A stretch of 37,297 nucleotides of DNA. It comes from Pseudomonadota bacterium. Its GTDB lineage: Bacteria; Pseudomonadota; Gammaproteobacteria; Acidiferrobacterales; UBA6901. A program made the position numbers and the translations under genes. The stretch lies in contig DAHXOO010000025.1 in NCBI GenBank assembly GCA_027364845.1, forward strand, positions 1-37,297, in the 5' to 3' direction. Positions 8,866 to 18,862 of this stretch are shown piece after piece. The notes beneath the pieces are model-generated. The model did not search any database. It was not told where the DNA came from and saw only the letters and a program-made list of their open reading frames with translations. Each line of letters opens with the position of its first letter. Positions within the stretch are counted from its first letter, which is position 1.

Positions 8866-9270
8866 TTAGACGCGACGTCTCTTGGCCGGACGGCACCCAT
8901 TGTGTGGAATCGGCGTGACGTCAATGATGTTGCTGATTTCGTAACCAATGACATGCAGGGCGCGCACCGCCGAATCGCGTCCTGGTCCAGGTCCCTTCAC
9001 CTTGATCTCCAGCGCCTTGACCCCAAACTCCTGAGCCGCGCGCCCAGCCTTGTCGGCGGCGACCTGCGCAGCAAAAGGCGTACTCTTGCGCGAGCCCTTG
9101 AATCCGGCGCCGCCGGCTGTCGCCCACGCCAGGACATTGCCCTGACGGTCGGTAATCGTGATGATGGTGTTGTTGAACGAAGCGTGAATATGCGCTATGC
9201 CTTCCGCGACACTCTTGCGGACGCGCTTTTTCGCCTTGGGTGCAACGACATTTGGGGTTGGATTTGCCAT
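8866..9270 (-). CDS. rpsK: 30S ribosomal protein S11
   Basis: A 134-aa platform protein that contacts 16S rRNA and mRNA near the E site. The conserved [15 protein letters not shown] (27-41) and the C-terminal [18 protein letters not shown] signature are intact. Length fits the family (E. coli 129 aa); the few extra residues are at the basic N-terminus. It lies 21 nt after rpsM and 26 nt before rpsD. Confidence 0.98.
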   Translation of the reverse strand: MANPTPNVVAPKAKKRVRKSVAEGIAHIHASFNNTIITITDRQGNVLAWATAGGAGFKGSRKSTPFAAQVAADKAGRAAQEFGVKALEIKVKGPGPGRDSAVRALHVIGYEISNIIDVTPIPHNGCRPAKRRRV

Positions 9271-9291
9271 GCGAATTCTCGGAAAACTAGT

Positions 9292-9648
9292 CTATTTTCT
9301 GATCGCCTTGCGCGGACCCTTGCGGGTACGGGCATTGGTACGGGTACGCTGCCCGCGCACCGGCAGTCCGCGGCGGTGACGCAGGCCACGGAAAGTACCC
9401 AGGTCCATCAGGCGCTTGATATTCATCGAAACCGTACGCCGAAGGTCTCCCTCCACCGTAAATTTGGCCACTTCGCCACGCAGCTTGTCGACCTCGGCAT
9501 CGGTGAGGTCCTTGACCTTGGTGGTCGAGGCAACCCCGGCACCCGTGCATATCAGGCGCGCGCGCGGGCGACCGACGCCAAAAATGGAGGTAAGCGCGAT
9601 TTCGACGTGCTTGTGATTCGGTATGTTAATGCCTGCAATACGAGCCAT
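9292..9648 (-). CDS. rpsM: 30S ribosomal protein S13
   Basis: A 118-aa small-subunit head protein that contacts the P-site tRNA and bridges to the large subunit. The start [10 protein letters not shown], the helix-two-turn-helix segment, and the C-terminal [16 protein letters not shown] tail are diagnostic. It is the first gene of the alpha block: a candidate promoter and inverted repeat lie in the 87 nt ahead of it. GGAG is 9 nt before the ATG. Confidence 0.98.
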   Translation of the reverse strand: MARIAGINIPNHKHVEIALTSIFGVGRPRARLICTGAGVASTTKVKDLTDAEVDKLRGEVAKFTVEGDLRRTVSMNIKRLMDLGTFRGLRHRRGLPVRGQRTRTNARTRKGPRKAIRK

Positions 9649-9669
9649 TCAGCCTATCTCCAGCTCTGC

Positions 9670-9695
9670 TTCTTCCGCGCGGAAACGCGGAAGAA
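9670..9695 (-). repeat. Perfect inverted repeat in the rpsM leader
   Basis: TTCTTCCGCG (9670-9679) and CGCGGAAGAA (9686-9695) form a 10-bp stem with a 6-nt loop and no T-run. It overlaps the -10 box and predicted start of the rpsM promoter, so only read-through RNA would carry the whole hairpin. It may be an operator or a read-through structure. Confidence 0.55.
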
Positions 9696-9720
9696 TACTT
9701 CCATTACATGAAAAAATCAA
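9692..9720 (-). promoter_or_regulatory. Sigma-70 type promoter of the alpha operon
   Basis: Minus strand TTGATT (9720-9715), a 17-bp spacer, and TATTCT (9697-9692). Predicted start is near 9685, giving a leader of about 37 nt before rpsM. The position equals that of the E. coli alpha promoter. The -35 box is made from the end of the rpmJ terminator and its T-run. Confidence 0.65.
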
Positions 9721-9734
9721 CGGCGGTATCGCCG
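9711..9734 (-). terminator. Terminator after rpmJ (end of the spc block)
   Basis: Directly behind the rpmJ stop, CGGCG and CGCCG form an all-GC 5-bp stem with a 4-nt loop, followed on the minus strand by TTGATTTTTT. The stem is short, so some read-through into rpsM is likely. Confidence 0.65.
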
Positions 9735-9735
9735 C

Positions 9736-9849
9736 TCAACCCTGGCGCTGCTTATGCGTCGGGTCCGAGCAGATGATGCGTACCACGCGCTTGCGCCGCA
9801 CTACCTTGCAATTACGGCAAAGTTTTTTGACGGAAGCCCGAACCTTCAT
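9736..9849 (-). CDS. rpmJ: 50S ribosomal protein L36 (zinc-binding form)
   Basis: A 37-aa protein, translated directly from the minus strand: it begins [11 protein letters not shown] and ends HKQRQG, then TGA. Cys11, Cys14, Cys27 and His32 make the CCCH zinc site of the C+ form. AGGAG lies 9 nt before the ATG. It follows secY by 46 nt, as in many gammaproteobacteria, with no infA in between. Confidence 0.96.
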   Translation of the reverse strand: MKVRASVKKLCRNCKVVRRKRVVRIICSDPTHKQRQG

Positions 9850-9895
9850 TTCTTTCTACTCCTGTTGGGGACGCTTGACGCGCCGCTACCCTTTC

Positions 9896-11251
9896 TCAGC
9901 GCGAAATGCCCATTCCGCCGCCGGTCAGGTTGGCTCTTTTCAGCAGGCTTTCGTACTGATGGGACATCAGATGAGCCTGCACTTGAGACATGAAATCCAT
10001 GCACACAACCACAATGATCAGTAGCGAAGTGCCGCCGAAATAGAACGGCACATTCCATTTGACGATCAGAAACTCCGGCAGCAGACACACCAGGGTCACG
10101 TAAAGCGCACCAGCCAGCGTCAAACGGGACATGACGCCATCGATATAGCGCGCGCTCTGGTCCCCGGGACGGATTCCCGGAATGAACGCCCCCGATTTCT
10201 TCAGGTTATCAGCCGTCTCCTTGGGATTGAACACCATGGCCGTGTAAAAGAAACAGAAGAATATGATCGCGGTTGCGTACAGTATCACGTAGATAGGCTG
10301 CCCCGGTGAAAGCGCGGTCGCGATGTTACGCAGCCATCCCAGGCCCTTGGTACGCCCGAACCAGCTGCCGAGTGTCGCCGGGAACAGAATGATGCTCGAC
10401 GCGAAGATCGGCGGAACCACGCCAGACATGTTGATCTTCAGGGGCAGATGGCTGGTCTGGCCTGCGTACATCTTGCGTCCCTGCTGGCGCTTGGCGTAGT
10501 TCACCGTAATGCGGCGCTGCCCGCGTTCAACGAACACCACGAAACCCGTCACCGCAATGGCTATCACGAACAGTACCAGGACAAACAGCGGTTGGAACGA
10601 TCCGGTGCGCGCCAGCTCGAGCGTGCTGCCAATCGCGCGCGGCAGTCCCGCCGTGATTCCGGCGAAAATGATCATCGACATGCCATTGCCGATGCCACGT
10701 TCGGTCATCTGCTCTCCGATCCACATCAGAAACATCGTCCCGCTGACCAGCGTTATGACCGAAACCACTTTGAAGCCGATGTCCGGTGATATGACCACCG
10801 GTACACCGCCGGAACGCTGTCCGGCAAGCGCGATAGATATGCCGAGGGCCTGGAACATCGCCAGGAACACCGTGGCATAACGCGTGTACTGCGTGATCTT
10901 GCGCCGCCCGGCCTCCCCTTCCTTCTTCAGCTCTTCCAGGGTGGGAATGACCGTAGTGAGCAACTGCATGATGATGGACGCTGAAATATAGGGCATGACC
11001 CCCAGCGCAAACACCGAAAACCTGCCAAGCGCTCCACCCGAGAACATGTTGAACAGACCGACGATGGAGCCCTGGTTCTGCCGGAACAGCTCGGCCAAGG
11101 CCCCGGCATTGATGCCTGGCACGGGAATGTGGGCACCGATGCGGAAAACCACCAGCGCCGCCAGCACGAAAAAGATGCGCTGTTTGAGGTCTGTCAGTTT
11201 CCCACCGAGCAGACCCTGTCCAGCCCTGGCACGTGCATCATTGCGCGCCAT
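9896..11251 (-). CDS. secY: Protein translocase subunit SecY
   Basis: A 451-aa channel subunit of the Sec translocon with ten predicted membrane segments. The N-terminal [13 protein letters not shown], the [16 protein letters not shown] stretch in TM2, and the cytoplasmic loop segment [17 protein letters not shown] are all typical. Length compares with 443 aa in E. coli. Its ATG overlaps the rplO stop by one base (TGATG), so the two are translationally coupled. SecE is encoded at the other end of this cluster; secG is not in the window. Confidence 0.99.
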   Translation of the reverse strand: MARNDARARAGQGLLGGKLTDLKQRIFFVLAALVVFRIGAHIPVPGINAGALAELFRQNQGSIVGLFNMFSGGALGRFSVFALGVMPYISASIIMQLLTTVIPTLEELKKEGEAGRRKITQYTRYATVFLAMFQALGISIALAGQRSGGVPVVISPDIGFKVVSVITLVSGTMFLMWIGEQMTERGIGNGMSMIIFAGITAGLPRAIGSTLELARTGSFQPLFVLVLFVIAIAVTGFVVFVERGQRRITVNYAKRQQGRKMYAGQTSHLPLKINMSGVVPPIFASSIILFPATLGSWFGRTKGLGWLRNIATALSPGQPIYVILYATAIIFFCFFYTAMVFNPKETADNLKKSGAFIPGIRPGDQSARYIDGVMSRLTLAGALYVTLVCLLPEFLIVKWNVPFYFGGTSLLIIVVVCMDFMSQVQAHLMSHQYESLLKRANLTGGGMGISR

Positions 11252-11685
11252 CAGTCCTCGACTTTCCCGCCGGCCTGGATGATAGCTGCCAAAGCCCCTT
11301 TGGTGGCGCCAATGCCCTTGAGCGTAACCGGCCGTTCCAGTACGCCCGCCAGAAACACCTTGGCACGCAAGGTATCGCTAGCAACCAGGTTTGCGGCCTT
11401 AAGCACCGCCAGATCTATGACATCAACGTCGAGCTTGGCAAGCGCATGCAAACGCACTTCAGCGACCCGCCCTTGCTGCTGCGAACGGAATCCGCGCTTA
11501 GGTAGACGCCGCTGCAGGGGCATCTGGCCGCCCTCGAATCCTACCTTGTGGTATCCGCCGGCGCGCGCACTTTGCCCCTTGTGGCCGCGACCGGCAGTCT
11601 TGCCCAGGCCGGAACCGCCACCGCGACCGACGCGCTTCGCTCCGAATTTGCTTCCGGCAACGGGTTTGAGTGTGTTGAGCCGCAT
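11251..11685 (-). CDS. rplO: 50S ribosomal protein L15
   Basis: A 144-aa late-assembly large-subunit protein. MRLNTLKP at the start, the Gly-rich [19 protein letters not shown] stretch (about 21-39) and [17 protein letters not shown] (about 50-66) are diagnostic. The ATG at 11685 is chosen over an in-frame codon at 11703 because the family starts there and GAGGAAG precedes it. It follows rpmD by 2 nt and overlaps secY by 1 nt. Confidence 0.98.
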   Translation of the reverse strand: MRLNTLKPVAGSKFGAKRVGRGGGSGLGKTAGRGHKGQSARAGGYHKVGFEGGQMPLQRRLPKRGFRSQQQGRVAEVRLHALAKLDVDVIDLAVLKAANLVASDTLRAKVFLAGVLERPVTLKGIGATKGALAAIIQAGGKVED

Positions 11686-11687
11686 TG

Positions 11688-11894
11688 TCAGACTTCCTCG
11701 CACTTCACCATGTACGCCACCTTGTTGATCATGCCACGCACGGACGGCGTATCTTCAACTTCTACGGAGTGCCGGATCCGACGCAGCCCGAGACCCTTGA
11801 CGCAGGCAATATGCCGCTTGCCGGTCCCGAATAGGCTGCGGACCAGGGTAACTTTCAGCTTCTTTCCGGCACCGGTGTTCTGGGATTTGGCCAC
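11688..11894 (-). CDS. rpmD: 50S ribosomal protein L30
   Basis: A 68-aa protein with the L30 core [16 protein letters not shown] and the C-terminal [13 protein letters not shown]. It starts with GTG, with AAGGAG 7 nt upstream. About nine N-terminal residues exceed the E. coli form (59 aa). It lies between rpsE and rplO in the standard spc order. Confidence 0.97.
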   Translation of the reverse strand: MAKSQNTGAGKKLKVTLVRSLFGTGKRHIACVKGLGLRRIRHSVEVEDTPSVRGMINKVAYMVKCEEV

Positions 11895-11905
11895 AGCCGT
11901 GCTCC

Positions 11906-12412
11906 TTATCCGGTGATTTCCTCCACCGTCTTGCCGCGTTTGGCGGCGATCTCGGCGGGGTTGTTAATCGCTTGCAGTGCCTTGATGGTGGCACGAACGA
12001 CATTGATCGGGTTGCTGGAGCCGATGCACTTGGCCAGGACATCATTCACGCCGGCCACTTCGAACACAGCTCGCATCGCACCGCCGGCAATGATTCCCGT
12101 CCCACCCGAGGCAGGACGCATCACCACCCTGGCCGCACCGTGCCGCCCCATAACCGAGTAATGCAGGGTGCCCCGTTTTAGGCTGACCTTGACCATGTTA
12201 CGGCGCGCATCGTCCATGGCCTTCTGCACCGCCACCGGCACCTCGCGCGCCTTGCCCTGACCCAGGCCGACGCGACCGTCACCGTCGCCCACGACAGTCA
12301 AAGCCGCAAAGCCGAACTGCCGGCCGCCCTTGACCACCTTGGCAACGCGATTAACGCTTATCAGCTTCTCGCGGAGATTGTCTCCACGCCCTTCGCTATC
12401 GAAATCTGCCAC
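11906..12412 (-). CDS. rpsE: 30S ribosomal protein S5
   Basis: A 168-aa small-subunit protein that takes part in decoding fidelity. The GTG at 12412 is chosen because the protein then matches the E. coli length (167 aa) and GAGG lies upstream. The double-stranded-RNA-binding-like N-terminal domain has [19 protein letters not shown], and the C-terminal domain has [18 protein letters not shown] and [12 protein letters not shown]. The upstream extension of the open frame overlaps rplR and is not coding. Confidence 0.98.
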   Translation of the reverse strand: MADFDSEGRGDNLREKLISVNRVAKVVKGGRQFGFAALTVVGDGDGRVGLGQGKAREVPVAVQKAMDDARRNMVKVSLKRGTLHYSVMGRHGAARVVMRPASGGTGIIAGGAMRAVFEVAGVNDVLAKCIGSSNPINVVRATIKALQAINNPAEIAAKRGKTVEEITG

Positions 12413-12423
12413 CTTGCTCGCCC

Positions 12424-12777
12424 TCAGAATTCCAGACCGTTTTCGCGCGCTGCATCGGCAAGCGCTTTCACACGGCCATGGTATTTGAACCCAGATCGAT
12501 CGAACGCCACGCGCGTCACGCCCGCCGCCTTGGCCTTCTCGGCAATGCGCTTTCCGATCGCGCCTGCGGCGGCAACATTGCCCCCGGTCTTCATCTGCTT
12601 GCGCACTTCCGCCTCCAGCGTTGAGGCGCTGGCCAGAACACGGCCGCCGCTCGGGTCGATGACCTGCGCGTAGATGTGGCGCGGGGTGCGATGCACGCAC
12701 AACCGCGCCGCCTGCAGGACCGCGATTCTCTGCCGTGTCTTGTGTATGCGCCGTGCGCGTGCCTGTGCTTTGTTCAT
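12424..12777 (-). CDS. rplR: 50S ribosomal protein L18
   Basis: A 117-aa 5S rRNA-binding protein of the central protuberance. [17 protein letters not shown] (26-42), the [19 protein letters not shown] helix (about 65-83), and the C-terminal [22 protein letters not shown] are typical. Same length as E. coli L18. AAGG lies 11 nt before the ATG. Confidence 0.98.
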   Translation of the reverse strand: MNKAQARARRIHKTRQRIAVLQAARLCVHRTPRHIYAQVIDPSGGRVLASASTLEAEVRKQMKTGGNVAAAGAIGKRIAEKAKAAGVTRVAFDRSGFKYHGRVKALADAARENGLEF

Positions 12778-12813
12778 GATTGACTGGGCTACCTTGACAA
12801 TGACCTTTTAAGA

Positions 12814-13347
12814 CTACTTTTTCTTGGCTTCTTTACGGACCACGTGCTCATTGGAATAGCGCACGCCCTTGCCCTTGTACGGCTCCGGCGAACGGTACCG
12901 GCGGATCTCCGCCGCAACCTGTCCGACCAGCTGCTTGTCGGCGCCTCGCACCACGACCTCAGTCTGGCTGGGTGTTTCAACCGTGATGCCGTCGGGGATC
13001 GAATAGACCACCGGATGTGAGAAACCAAGCGACAGATTGAGATTCCTGCCCTGCACCGCAGCACGGTAACCCACTCCGACTATGGTGAGCTTCTTCTCGA
13101 AACCCTTGCTCACACCGGTAACCATATTGTTCACCAGCGCACGCGTCGTTCCCGACATTGCGTTGGAAAGGGTGGTCCCGTCCATCGCCTCGAAAGTGGC
13201 GCTCTCCCCCTCTAGCGACATCCTCACCAGCGGATGGAGATTGTACTGAAGTTGGCCCTTCGGCCCCTTGACGCTCAGCACACCACCAGCGAGCCTGGCA
13301 TCGACGCCTTTGGGTATGCTGACTGGATTCTTCGCGATTCTTGACAC
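12814..13347 (-). CDS. rplF: 50S ribosomal protein L6
   Basis: A 177-aa protein near the factor-binding site of the large subunit; length equals that of E. coli L6. Start is GTG at 13347, giving the family start [17 protein letters not shown] lies about 9 nt upstream. The duplicated L6 fold is present, with [23 protein letters not shown] and the C-terminal [13 protein letters not shown]. It follows rpsH by 19 nt. Confidence 0.98.
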   Translation of the reverse strand: MSRIAKNPVSIPKGVDARLAGGVLSVKGPKGQLQYNLHPLVRMSLEGESATFEAMDGTTLSNAMSGTTRALVNNMVTGVSKGFEKKLTIVGVGYRAAVQGRNLNLSLGFSHPVVYSIPDGITVETPSQTEVVVRGADKQLVGQVAAEIRRYRSPEPYKGKGVRYSNEHVVRKEAKKK

Positions 13348-13366
13348 TGTTCTGTACCTATACCTA

Positions 13367-13762
13367 TCAGGAAACGACGCACAGTACTTCGCCGCCGAGC
13401 CCGGCCTTGCGCGCAGCCCGGTCACTCATGACACCGCGCGATGTCGAAACGATTGCCACTCCCATCCCTCCGCTGACCACCGGTAAACTGTCCTTGTCGC
13501 GGTACCGACGGCAACCCGGTGTGCTGACGCGCTGAATGCGCTCGATGACGGGACGTCCGGCGTAATACTTGAGACGGACATCGAGAACCGACTTGCAGCC
13601 AGAGTCGCTGACCCTGAAGTCCTCGATGTAGCCTTCATCCTTGAGCACCTGCGCGATCGCCTGCTTGATCGTGGATGAGGGCATCCGCACGCCGATCTTC
13701 TCGGCTGACTGGCCGTTGCGGATGTGGGTCAGCATATCGGCTATGGGGTCGGTCATGCTCAT
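13367..13762 (-). CDS. rpsH: 30S ribosomal protein S8
   Basis: A 131-aa primary 16S rRNA-binding protein. It has [17 protein letters not shown] at the start and the C-terminal [20 protein letters not shown] signature. In E. coli S8 is the translational repressor of the spc operon, binding near the start of rplE; I could not confirm such a site here by eye. Confidence 0.98.
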   Translation of the reverse strand: MSMTDPIADMLTHIRNGQSAEKIGVRMPSSTIKQAIAQVLKDEGYIEDFRVSDSGCKSVLDVRLKYYAGRPVIERIQRVSTPGCRRYRDKDSLPVVSGGMGVAIVSTSRGVMSDRAARKAGLGGEVLCVVS

Positions 13763-13795
13763 AAGTTGCTATTCCTGTCTATTCTCTGTACGCCG

Positions 13796-14101
13796 CTACC
13801 AGCTGGCCTTGACAACACCCGGAGCCTCGCCGCGCATCATGACTTCACGCAGCTTGCTGCGGCTCAATCCGAATTTCCGGTAATAGCCGCGCGAGCGTCC
13901 GGTGACAGCACAGCGGTTGCGGATCCGGCTGCGGCTGGAATCGCGCGGCAGCTTCTGCAGCTCGAGCTGCGCTTGATAACGCTCTTCGTCACCAAGCTTC
14001 AAATTGTAAATCATGGCTTTGAGCTCGGCCCGCCGCTTGGCGTACTTTGCCACCAGCGCCTTGCGCTTCTCTTCGCGCAGGACCATCGATTTCTTTGCCA
14101 T
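13796..14101 (-). CDS. rpsN: 30S ribosomal protein S14 (zinc-free form)
   Basis: A 101-aa long-form S14 of the small-subunit head. [21 protein letters not shown] (61-81) is present but lacks the paired CxxC motifs of the short zinc-binding form. Length equals E. coli S14. It lies 7 nt after rplE, with AGGG just upstream. Confidence 0.98.
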   Translation of the reverse strand: MAKKSMVLREEKRKALVAKYAKRRAELKAMIYNLKLGDEERYQAQLELQKLPRDSSRSRIRNRCAVTGRSRGYYRKFGLSRSKLREVMMRGEAPGVVKASW

Positions 14102-14108
14102 CTATCCC

Positions 14109-14648
14109 TCAGCTCTTGATCGGAAAGTTGAATGCCATCAGCAGGGCACGGGCTTCGTCATCAGTCTTTGCGCTGGTCGCTATGGATATGTCCATTCCAC
14201 GCAGCGCGTCGATCTTGTCGTAATCGATCTCCGGAAAGATTATCTGCTCCTTGATACCCATGGAGTAGTTGCCGTTCCCGTCGAACGACCGTCCCGATAG
14301 ACCGCGAAAGTCGCGCACCCGGGGTATCGCGATGGTAATGAGCCGGTCAAGGAACTCATACATGTGTGCGCGCCTGAGCGTCACCTTGCATCCGATGGGC
14401 CAGTTCTCACGCACCTTGAAGGCGGCGACCGACTTGCGCGCCCGCGTCATGACCGGTTTCTGGCCGGAAAGCTGCGCCATATCGGACATGGCGTTTTCCA
14501 GCACCTTGCGGTCAGCCAGGGCCTCACCCACGCCCATGTTGAGCGTGATATGGGTTATGCGCGGCACCTGCATCGGGTTTTTGTACCCGAATTTCGCCAT
14601 CAGCTGCGGCACCACCGTCTTCCGATAATATTCTTGTAATCTCACCAT
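14109..14648 (-). CDS. rplE: 50S ribosomal protein L5
   Basis: A 179-aa 5S rRNA-binding protein of the central protuberance that touches the P-site t[21 protein letters not shown] (about 26-43), the [19 protein letters not shown] stretch, and [20 protein letters not shown] are diagnostic. Same length as E. coli L5. The ribosome-binding site is weak, consistent with coupling to rplX 14 nt upstream. Confidence 0.98.
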   Translation of the reverse strand: MVRLQEYYRKTVVPQLMAKFGYKNPMQVPRITHITLNMGVGEALADRKVLENAMSDMAQLSGQKPVMTRARKSVAAFKVRENWPIGCKVTLRRAHMYEFLDRLITIAIPRVRDFRGLSGRSFDGNGNYSMGIKEQIIFPEIDYDKIDALRGMDISIATSAKTDDEARALLMAFNFPIKS

Positions 14649-14662
14649 CTCGACTTCACCCG

Positions 14663-14980
14663 TCAGATATCGGCGACTTCGCCGCCGCGGCGGAAGAAAC
14701 GCACCTTGCGGCCGTCTTCCAGCGTCCGGAAACCAATCCGGCCGCCCTTCCCGTTTGCGCCATTAAAGAGCGCTACATTCGAGATATGGATCGGCGCCTC
14801 CTTGTCGAGGATCCCGCCGGTCACGTTCTTGTTCGGATTCGGGCGGGTATGCCGCTTCACCATGTTCACGTTTTCCACCAACACGCGATCATCGGCGAGA
14901 ATGCGCAGCACCGTTCCACGCTTTCCCTTGTCTCTGCCCCTGCGGACAACCACCTGATCGCCTTTGCGTATCTTTTGCAT
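14663..14980 (-). CDS. rplX: 50S ribosomal protein L24
   Basis: A 105-aa assembly-initiating large-subunit protein. The KOW segment [22 protein letters not shown] (3-24) and [17 protein letters not shown] (about 41-57) identify it. GAGGG lies 8 nt before the ATG. It follows rplN by 12 nt. Confidence 0.98.
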   Translation of the reverse strand: MQKIRKGDQVVVRRGRDKGKRGTVLRILADDRVLVENVNMVKRHTRPNPNKNVTGGILDKEAPIHISNVALFNGANGKGGRIGFRTLEDGRKVRFFRRGGEVADI

Positions 14981-14992
14981 AATTCTCGACCC

Positions 14993-15361
14993 TCACAACA
15001 CTTCCGGTGCAAGGGAAATGATCTTCATGAACTTTTCGCTGCGCAACTCGCGCGTCACCGGCCCAAAAATACGTGTCCCGACAGGCTGATGTTGCGGGTT
15101 GAGCAACACCGCCGCATTCGTATCGAAGCGGATTACCGAACCATCCGCACGGCGTATACCCTTGCGTGTCCGTACGATTACCGCATCATAGACGTCGCCC
15201 TTCTTCACACGCCCGCGAGGGATGGCCTCCTTGATGCTGACCTTTATGATGTCCCCAATACCGGCGTAGCGGCGCTTGGACCCACCGAGCACCTTGATGC
15301 ATTGCACAGTTTTGGCTCCGCTGTTGTCCGCCACCGACAACATGCTCTGCATCTGAATCAT
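14993..15361 (-). CDS. rplN: 50S ribosomal protein L14
   Basis: A 122-aa protein at the subunit interface. It starts [17 protein letters not shown] and has [22 protein letters not shown] and the C-terminal [13 protein letters not shown]. Length is that of the family. It is the first gene behind the 101-nt gap that carries a candidate promoter, the same place as the E. coli spc promoter. Confidence 0.98.
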   Translation of the reverse strand: MIQMQSMLSVADNSGAKTVQCIKVLGGSKRRYAGIGDIIKVSIKEAIPRGRVKKGDVYDAVIVRTRKGIRRADGSVIRFDTNAAVLLNPQHQPVGTRIFGPVTRELRSEKFMKIISLAPEVL

Positions 15362-15417
15362 GACCTAAACCCCGCACTCGAACTTGTTAGCCCGCAATTC
15401 CCGCGGTAAAGCAGCTG

Positions 15418-15445
15418 ATTTTAACATCACACAGGGGCGCAGCAA
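15418..15445 (-). promoter_or_regulatory. Promoter ahead of rplN (spc promoter position)
   Basis: Minus strand TTGCTG (15445-15440), a 16-bp spacer, and TAAAAT (15423-15418), in the 101-nt gap between rpsQ and rplN. The -10 box matches the consensus at five of six bases. E. coli has its spc promoter in the same gap. Confidence 0.6.
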
Positions 15446-15463
15446 ACCGATTTCGGCCTGTAC

Positions 15464-15730
15464 TCACGCCGCGACGGCCTTCTCCAGAACCTTCACCAGC
15501 CTCCAGGTCTTGGTTTTTGACAATGGCCGGCATTCCTCGATGAGGACAAGATCGCCTTCCTTGCAGTCGTTGTTCGCGTCGTGCGCATGCAGTTTCGTAC
15601 GGCGACGGATGAACTTCCCGTAAAGCGGATGCGCAACCTGCCGCTCGATCACGACGGTGATGGTCTTGTCCATCTTGTTGCTCAGCACGCGACCGCTGAC
15701 GGTGCGTGCGGTGCGTGCATCTTCACTCAT
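15464..15730 (-). CDS. rpsQ: 30S ribosomal protein S17
   Basis: An 88-aa primary 16S rRNA-binding protein. [18 protein letters not shown] (about 13-30) and the [20 protein letters not shown] segment are typical. Its ATG lies inside the end of rpmC (8-nt overlap), so translation is coupled. It is the last gene before the internal promoter gap. Confidence 0.98.
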   Translation of the reverse strand: MSEDARTARTVSGRVLSNKMDKTITVVIERQVAHPLYGKFIRRRTKLHAHDANNDCKEGDLVLIEECRPLSKTKTWRLVKVLEKAVAA

Positions 15731-15923
15731 TGCCGACCACCCCTTTCTCGTTCATCACCGTGCGGATGCGCGCAATGTCGCGCCGCACCTTACCAAGCCG
15801 CGAGTTGTTCGCAAGCTGTCCCGTCCCCTTCTGCATGCGCAGGTTGAACTGTTCCTGCAGGAGCCCGTTGACCTCCTGGACTCTGGCTTCCACCGACATA
15901 CCACGAATATCTTTCGCCTTCAT
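15723..15923 (-). CDS. rpmC: 50S ribosomal protein L29
   Basis: A 66-aa protein beside the exit tunnel. [10 protein letters not shown] start and [16 protein letters not shown] are typical. The ATG at 15923 is chosen since AGGTG lies 6 nt upstream and it gives the family start; an in-frame codon at 15938 lies within the rplP end. It overlaps rpsQ by 8 nt. Confidence 0.97.
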   Translation of the reverse strand: MKAKDIRGMSVEARVQEVNGLLQEQFNLRMQKGTGQLANNSRLGKVRRDIARIRTVMNEKGVVGNE

Positions 15924-15934
15924 CGCTGCACCTG

Positions 15935-16348
15935 TCAAATCACTTGGCGGACCACGAACGTCGTGCGCACCGGAAGCTTCGCCGCGGCAAGCCGGAATGC
16001 GCTCCTGGCCTCGACCTCGGCAATACCCTCCATTTCGTAGAGCACCGTGCCGGGTTTTACCTCGGCAACCCAGTACTCCGGATTTCCCTTGCCGCTGCCC
16101 ATGCGGACTTCCAACGGCTTTTTCGAAATCGGCTTGTCAGGGAAGATACGGATCCACACCCGGCCGCCGCGCTTGATCGAACGCGTCAATGCACGCCGCG
16201 CCGCTTCGATCTGGCGCGCGGTGACACGCCCGCGCGTCGTGGCCTTAAGCCCAAACTCACCGAAACTTACCTTGTTGCCGCGTGTGGCGACACCGCGGTT
16301 GCGGCCCTTGTGCTGCTTGCGGTACTTAGTTCTCTTTGGCTGCAACAT
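15935..16348 (-). CDS. rplP: 50S ribosomal protein L16
   Basis: A 137-aa large-subunit protein near the peptidyl transferase centre. [17 protein letters not shown] start, [14 protein letters not shown] and [15 protein letters not shown] are diagnostic; the Arg before MG is the one hydroxylated in E. coli L16. The ATG at 16348 restores the family length; the open frame upstream overlaps rpsC. Confidence 0.98.
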   Translation of the reverse strand: MLQPKRTKYRKQHKGRNRGVATRGNKVSFGEFGLKATTRGRVTARQIEAARRALTRSIKRGGRVWIRIFPDKPISKKPLEVRMGSGKGNPEYWVAEVKPGTVLYEMEGIAEVEARSAFRLAAAKLPVRTTFVVRQVI

Positions 16349-16364
16349 CTGCGTTTCCCCGTGT

Positions 16365-17045
16365 TCAGGCCGTGGCCTTCTTGGCCGGATCGGACTCAGC
16401 CTGAACCTGCTCCGATCGGTCCAGAATCTCGCCCTTGAATATCCACACCTTGACGCCGATGACGCCGTAGGTGGTGTGCGCCTCGGCCGCGCCGTAATCG
16501 ATGTCAGCGCGCAGCGTATGCAGCGGCACACGGCCCTCGCGATACCACTCGGTGCGCGCGATTTCTGCGCCGTTGAGACGGCCGGCACACATGATCTTCA
16601 CGCCCAGTGCACCCAGGCGCATGGCGTTGGTGACCGCACGCTTCATGGCACGCCGGAACATGATACGCTTTTCCAGCTGCTGGCAGATGTTTTCCGCCAC
16701 CAGCAATGCGTCCAGCTCGGGCTTGCGCACTTCCTCGATCGCGATATGAACCGGCTGCCCGGCTGCCCGGGTAAGCTCTTGGCGCAGCTTTTCGATGTCT
16801 TCGCCCTTCTTTCCAATCACGATCCCCGGGCGCGCCGTATGAACGGTGATGTTGATGCTCTGCGCAGGACGTTCGATCACCACGGTGCTCACTGCAGCGT
16901 GCGCCAGCTTCTTCTTGATCCGGTTGCGCAGCATGATATCCGAAGCCAGGTTGGCCGAATAATGCTTGTTGCCCGAATACCACTTGGCTGTCCAGTCCCG
17001 GATGATACCCAGGCGCAGTCCGATCGGATGGATCTTCTGGCCCAT
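16365..17045 (-). CDS. rpsC: 30S ribosomal protein S3
   Basis: A 226-aa protein at the mRNA entry channel. [14 protein letters not shown] start, the KH-domain GxxG region ([18 protein letters not shown], about 71-88) and the C-terminal [26 protein letters not shown] signature are intact; I split this last motif around its known core. Its ATG overlaps the rplV stop by one base (TGATG). Confidence 0.98.
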   Translation of the reverse strand: MGQKIHPIGLRLGIIRDWTAKWYSGNKHYSANLASDIMLRNRIKKKLAHAAVSTVVIERPAQSINITVHTARPGIVIGKKGEDIEKLRQELTRAAGQPVHIAIEEVRKPELDALLVAENICQQLEKRIMFRRAMKRAVTNAMRLGALGVKIMCAGRLNGAEIARTEWYREGRVPLHTLRADIDYGAAEAHTTYGVIGVKVWIFKGEILDRSEQVQAESDPAKKATA

Positions 17046-17419
17046 CAGTTGCCCCCTTTCTTCGCCTTGCGCGCGCCCTTCGCGCGCGCGGCATCGGACA
17101 CGGTAATGGTTATATGGCTGGTGCGCTTGAGAATCTGGGCGCCACGCCCTTTGGCGCGCGCATGGAAGCGCTTCATGGTCGGGCCGTCGCCGATTTCCAC
17201 CGACTGCACCCGGAGTTCATCGACATCCGCTCCCTCGTTGTGCTCGGCGTTTGCAATTGCCGACTCCAGCACCTTCTTGACCGGCCGCGCCGCCTTGCGC
17301 GTGCTGAACTGGAGAATCTCCAGAGCGCGCTCGACCGGCAGGCCGCGTATCTGATCCGCGAGCAGACGGCCCTTCTGCGGCGATACGCGAATGTATTTCA
17401 GGACTGCGGTAGCTTGCAT
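17045..17419 (-). CDS. rplV: 50S ribosomal protein L22
   Basis: A 124-aa protein lining the exit tunnel. [19 protein letters not shown] and the C-terminal [18 protein letters not shown] are diagnostic. It ends in a basic tail about 14 residues longer than in E. coli. I chose the ATG at 17419 since it gives the family N-terminus; a GTG at 17431 overlapping the rpsS stop is an alternative that adds four residues. Confidence 0.97.
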   Translation of the reverse strand: MQATAVLKYIRVSPQKGRLLADQIRGLPVERALEILQFSTRKAARPVKKVLESAIANAEHNEGADVDELRVQSVEIGDGPTMKRFHARAKGRGAQILKRTSHITITVSDAARAKGARKAKKGGN

Positions 17420-17427
17420 CGCGGTTA

Positions 17428-17706
17428 TCACTCCGTCGTGGCCTTCTTATCGGCCGAATGCCCCTTGAAAGTCCGCGTCGCCGCGAATTCGCCGAGCTTG
17501 TGGCCCACCATGTTTTCCGTGACCAGGATCGGCACATGCTGCCTGCCGTTATGCACGGCAATCGTCAGACCGATAAAGTCCGGCATAATCGTCGAGCGGC
17601 GCGACCAGGTCTTGAGTGGCCGCTTGCTGCCTTCGACGCGCGCCTTTTCCACCTTTGCGGCAAGGTGTGTGTCGATGAATGGACCTTTCTTGATGGAACG
17701 TGGCAC
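17428..17706 (-). CDS. rpsS: 30S ribosomal protein S19
   Basis: A 92-aa small-subunit head protein. It starts with GTG ([12 protein letters not shown]) and GAGG lies 8 nt upstream. [21 protein letters not shown] and the C-terminal [18 protein letters not shown] are typical. Length equals E. coli S19. It follows rplB by 3 nt. Confidence 0.98.
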   Translation of the reverse strand: MPRSIKKGPFIDTHLAAKVEKARVEGSKRPLKTWSRRSTIMPDFIGLTIAVHNGRQHVPILVTENMVGHKLGEFAATRTFKGHSADKKATTE

Positions 17707-17709
17707 GGT

Positions 17710-18546
17710 TTACGCCTCTCTCGTCTTGTTGCGGCGCCGAACGATCATTCCGTCAGTGCGCTTGTTCATACGGGTCTTGTACCCCTTGGTCGGCGTGCCC
17801 CAGGGGCTGACAGGATGACGGCCACCTTTGGTACGACCTTCGCCACCGCCGTGCGGGTGATCGACAGGGTTCATCGCGGTTCCGCGCACCGTGGGTCGGA
17901 TGCCACGCCAGCGACTGGCACCCGCCTTGCCAAGCTTGCGCAGTGAATGCTCCGCGTTGCCTACCTCTCCGATGGTTGCGCGGCATTCAATATGAACCTT
18001 GCGCACCTCACCCGAACGCAGGCGCAACTGGGCGTAACTACCCTCACGCGCAACGAGCTGGATGGCCGCTCCCGCCGACCGCCCGAGCTGGGCGCCGCGG
18101 CCCTGCCTCATTTCCACGCAGTGGATAGTGCTACCCACTGGAATGTTACGCAGCGGCAGGCAGTTGCCGGGCTGAATCGGCGCATCCGCACCAGAAAGAA
18201 TCTGGCTGCCCGCTTCAATGCCCTTAGGAGCGATGATGTAGCGGCGCTCCCCGTCAGCGTACAGCACCAGCGCGATATTGGCACTGCGGTTCGGATCGTA
18301 TTCCAGCCGTTCGACGCGCCCGACCACGCCATCCTTGTCGCGCCTGAAGTCGACAATTCGATAGTGCCGCTTGTGGCCGCCGCCACGATGGCGCACACAA
18401 ATACGCCCATGGTGATTGCGGCCGTTGATCTTTGACTTCTTTTCCAAAAGCCCGGCGAACGGCGCACCGCGGTGGAGATCGGGATTAACGACCTTGATGA
18501 GGCCGCGGCGCCCGGCCGAAGTGGGTCTGACCTTTACCAATGCCAT
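17710..18546 (-). CDS. rplB: 50S ribosomal protein L2
   Basis: A 278-aa large-subunit protein needed for subunit joining and peptidyl transfer. [20 protein letters not shown] (about 44-63) and the C-terminal [18 protein letters not shown], with the functionally important His, are intact. GGGAG lies 7 nt before the ATG. Length is close to E. coli (273 aa). Confidence 0.99.
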   Translation of the reverse strand: MALVKVRPTSAGRRGLIKVVNPDLHRGAPFAGLLEKKSKINGRNHHGRICVRHRGGGHKRHYRIVDFRRDKDGVVGRVERLEYDPNRSANIALVLYADGERRYIIAPKGIEAGSQILSGADAPIQPGNCLPLRNIPVGSTIHCVEMRQGRGAQLGRSAGAAIQLVAREGSYAQLRLRSGEVRKVHIECRATIGEVGNAEHSLRKLGKAGASRWRGIRPTVRGTAMNPVDHPHGGGEGRTKGGRHPVSPWGTPTKGYKTRMNKRTDGMIVRRRNKTREA

Positions 18547-18559
18547 CTGTATGCTCCCG

Positions 18560-18862
18560 TTACTTCGCCTGGCCGCCGACGAAATCGATTTCTTGGCCCG
18601 GCTTCAGCCGGACATAGGCCTTTTTCCAGTCTTGCCGCCGGCCCGGGGTCTTGCCCTGACGCTTGAGCGTGCCCTTGACGTTGGGGACGGTAACCGAGGC
18701 GACCTCCACGCTGAACATCTTCTCCACCGCCCGCTTGATCAACGGCTTGGTGGCATCGCGGCGAACGGCGAAGACAAACTGCCGGTTCTTGTCGGCCACC
18801 CGGCTGCTTTTCTCCGAGATGTGCGGCGCCAAAATCAGTTGAGACAGTTCCTGCTCGTTCAT
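18560..18862 (-). CDS. rplW: 50S ribosomal protein L23
   Basis: A 100-aa exit-tunnel protein and docking site for trigger factor and [23 protein letters not shown] near the N-terminus and the central [20 protein letters not shown] are typical. Its ATG overlaps the rplD stop by 4 nt (ATGA). Confidence 0.98.
   Translation of the reverse strand: MNEQELSQLILAPHISEKSSRVADKNRQFVFAVRRDATKPLIKRAVEKMFSVEVASVTVPNVKGTLKRQGKTPGRRQDWKKAYVRLKPGQEIDFVGGQAK

Noticed and set aside
8818..9711. A 297-codon plus-strand open frame opposite rpsD, rpsK and rpsM
   Set aside because: Antisense shadow of three certain ribosomal genes; low-complexity, unlike any family.
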